A stretch of DNA of 32,265 nucleotides from contig DATKBT010000096.1 of the NCBI GenBank assembly GCA_035546295.1, positions 1-32,265 on the forward strand, in the 5' to 3' direction. Shown piece by piece: positions 32,129-32,265 of the stretch. Numbering within the stretch: position 1 is the first letter of the stretch; every line of letters begins with the position of its first letter. A program made the translations under genes and the position numbers. Source of the DNA: DATKBT01 sp035546295. Lineage in GTDB: Bacteria; Acidobacteriota; Thermoanaerobaculia; Multivoradales; Multivoraceae. Under the pieces are notes generated by a model. The model was not told where the DNA came from and made no database searches. It was given only the letters and a program-made list of their open reading frames with translations.

Positions 32129-32265
32129 CTGGCTCGTGGTGGTCACCACTCCCCAACGAGCGGCGGGGGCGAGGCGCGGTCATGCCACGAGCCCGCTAGC
32201 TCGTGTTCCCCGCCCAAGCGCCGCAAGCGGCGCGGACTCAGGTCGACTAGGCCTGAAATCGTTGA

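Noticed and set aside
32218..32233. GC hairpin near the right edge as a terminator of the copper operon
   Set aside because: The stem (GCGCCG/CGGCGC) is not followed by a T-run and lies well past the last broken gene, so it cannot be supported as a terminator.

Overview
The window is very G+C-rich and codes mostly in the usual high-GC bacterial pattern. A PadR regulator coupled to a 912-residue duplicated permease of the ADOP type points to an Acidobacteriota-like genome. So do a DUF1501 protein, a long tandem-domain surface protein ending in an IPTL-CTERM tag, and a small WGxxGxxG-CTERM protein. The lineage is inferred from gene content only; there is no rRNA or other marker gene.

Layout. 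1-708 (minus) is the 5' part of a Coa1-domain membrane protein that runs off the left edge. 828-1974 (minus) is a gene graveyard: a PLP-dehydratase C-terminal stub, a decayed copy of part of the ADOP permease, and a frameshifted manganese-catalase C-terminus. 2062-2310 is the WGxxGxxG-CTERM protein, followed by a gene-poor stretch with a strong hairpin. 2987-4203 (minus) is a coupled pair, a HipA-like kinase followed by a DUF3037 protein. 4343-8410 (plus) is the ten-repeat IPTL-CTERM protein. 8543-12837 (minus) is the run PadR - ADOP permease - DUF1501, with a readable PadR promoter and double operator. 12965-13987 (minus) is a multi-pass membrane protein of the PhnA-like/CAP-Gly-annotated type. 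14226-15540 (minus) is a second graveyard: phenylacetate-CoA ligase C-terminus, a 50-bp piece of the ADOP 5' end, an internally deleted CzcA-type pump, and the end of its adaptor. 15817-17943 (minus) is a large secreted protein with a C-terminal TlpA/thioredoxin domain.

18366-32128 (plus) is a copper/silver resistance island. In order it holds a small secreted Cys-containing protein, cusC (outer-membrane factor), cusB (adaptor with three extra metal-handling modules), cusA (RND pump with the three Cu/Ag-binding methionines), a PII-like regulator, a cupredoxin, a TRASH/YHS-like Cys protein, a Met-rich membrane protein and a Met/His-rich periplasmic protein. After these come a frameshifted membrane protein, a P1B-type copper ATPase with YHS and two heavy-metal-binding modules split by a frameshift, a permease cut by an in-frame TAG, and a methyltransferase remnant. 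The likely logic is removal of cytoplasmic Cu(I) by the ATPase (and perhaps the permease), periplasmic buffering by the cupredoxin and the Cys- and Met-rich proteins, and export across both membranes by CusCBA. The proximal genes are intact, with overlapping or tightly spaced junctions through 26978. The four distal reading frames are all broken.

The most notable points are the HipA-like kinase/DUF3037 pair (no known function), the unusual accessory set of the copper island, the loss of distal genes, and the PadR self-regulatory site over an apparently leaderless start. All family names come from reading the sequence and from memory; no database search was run.
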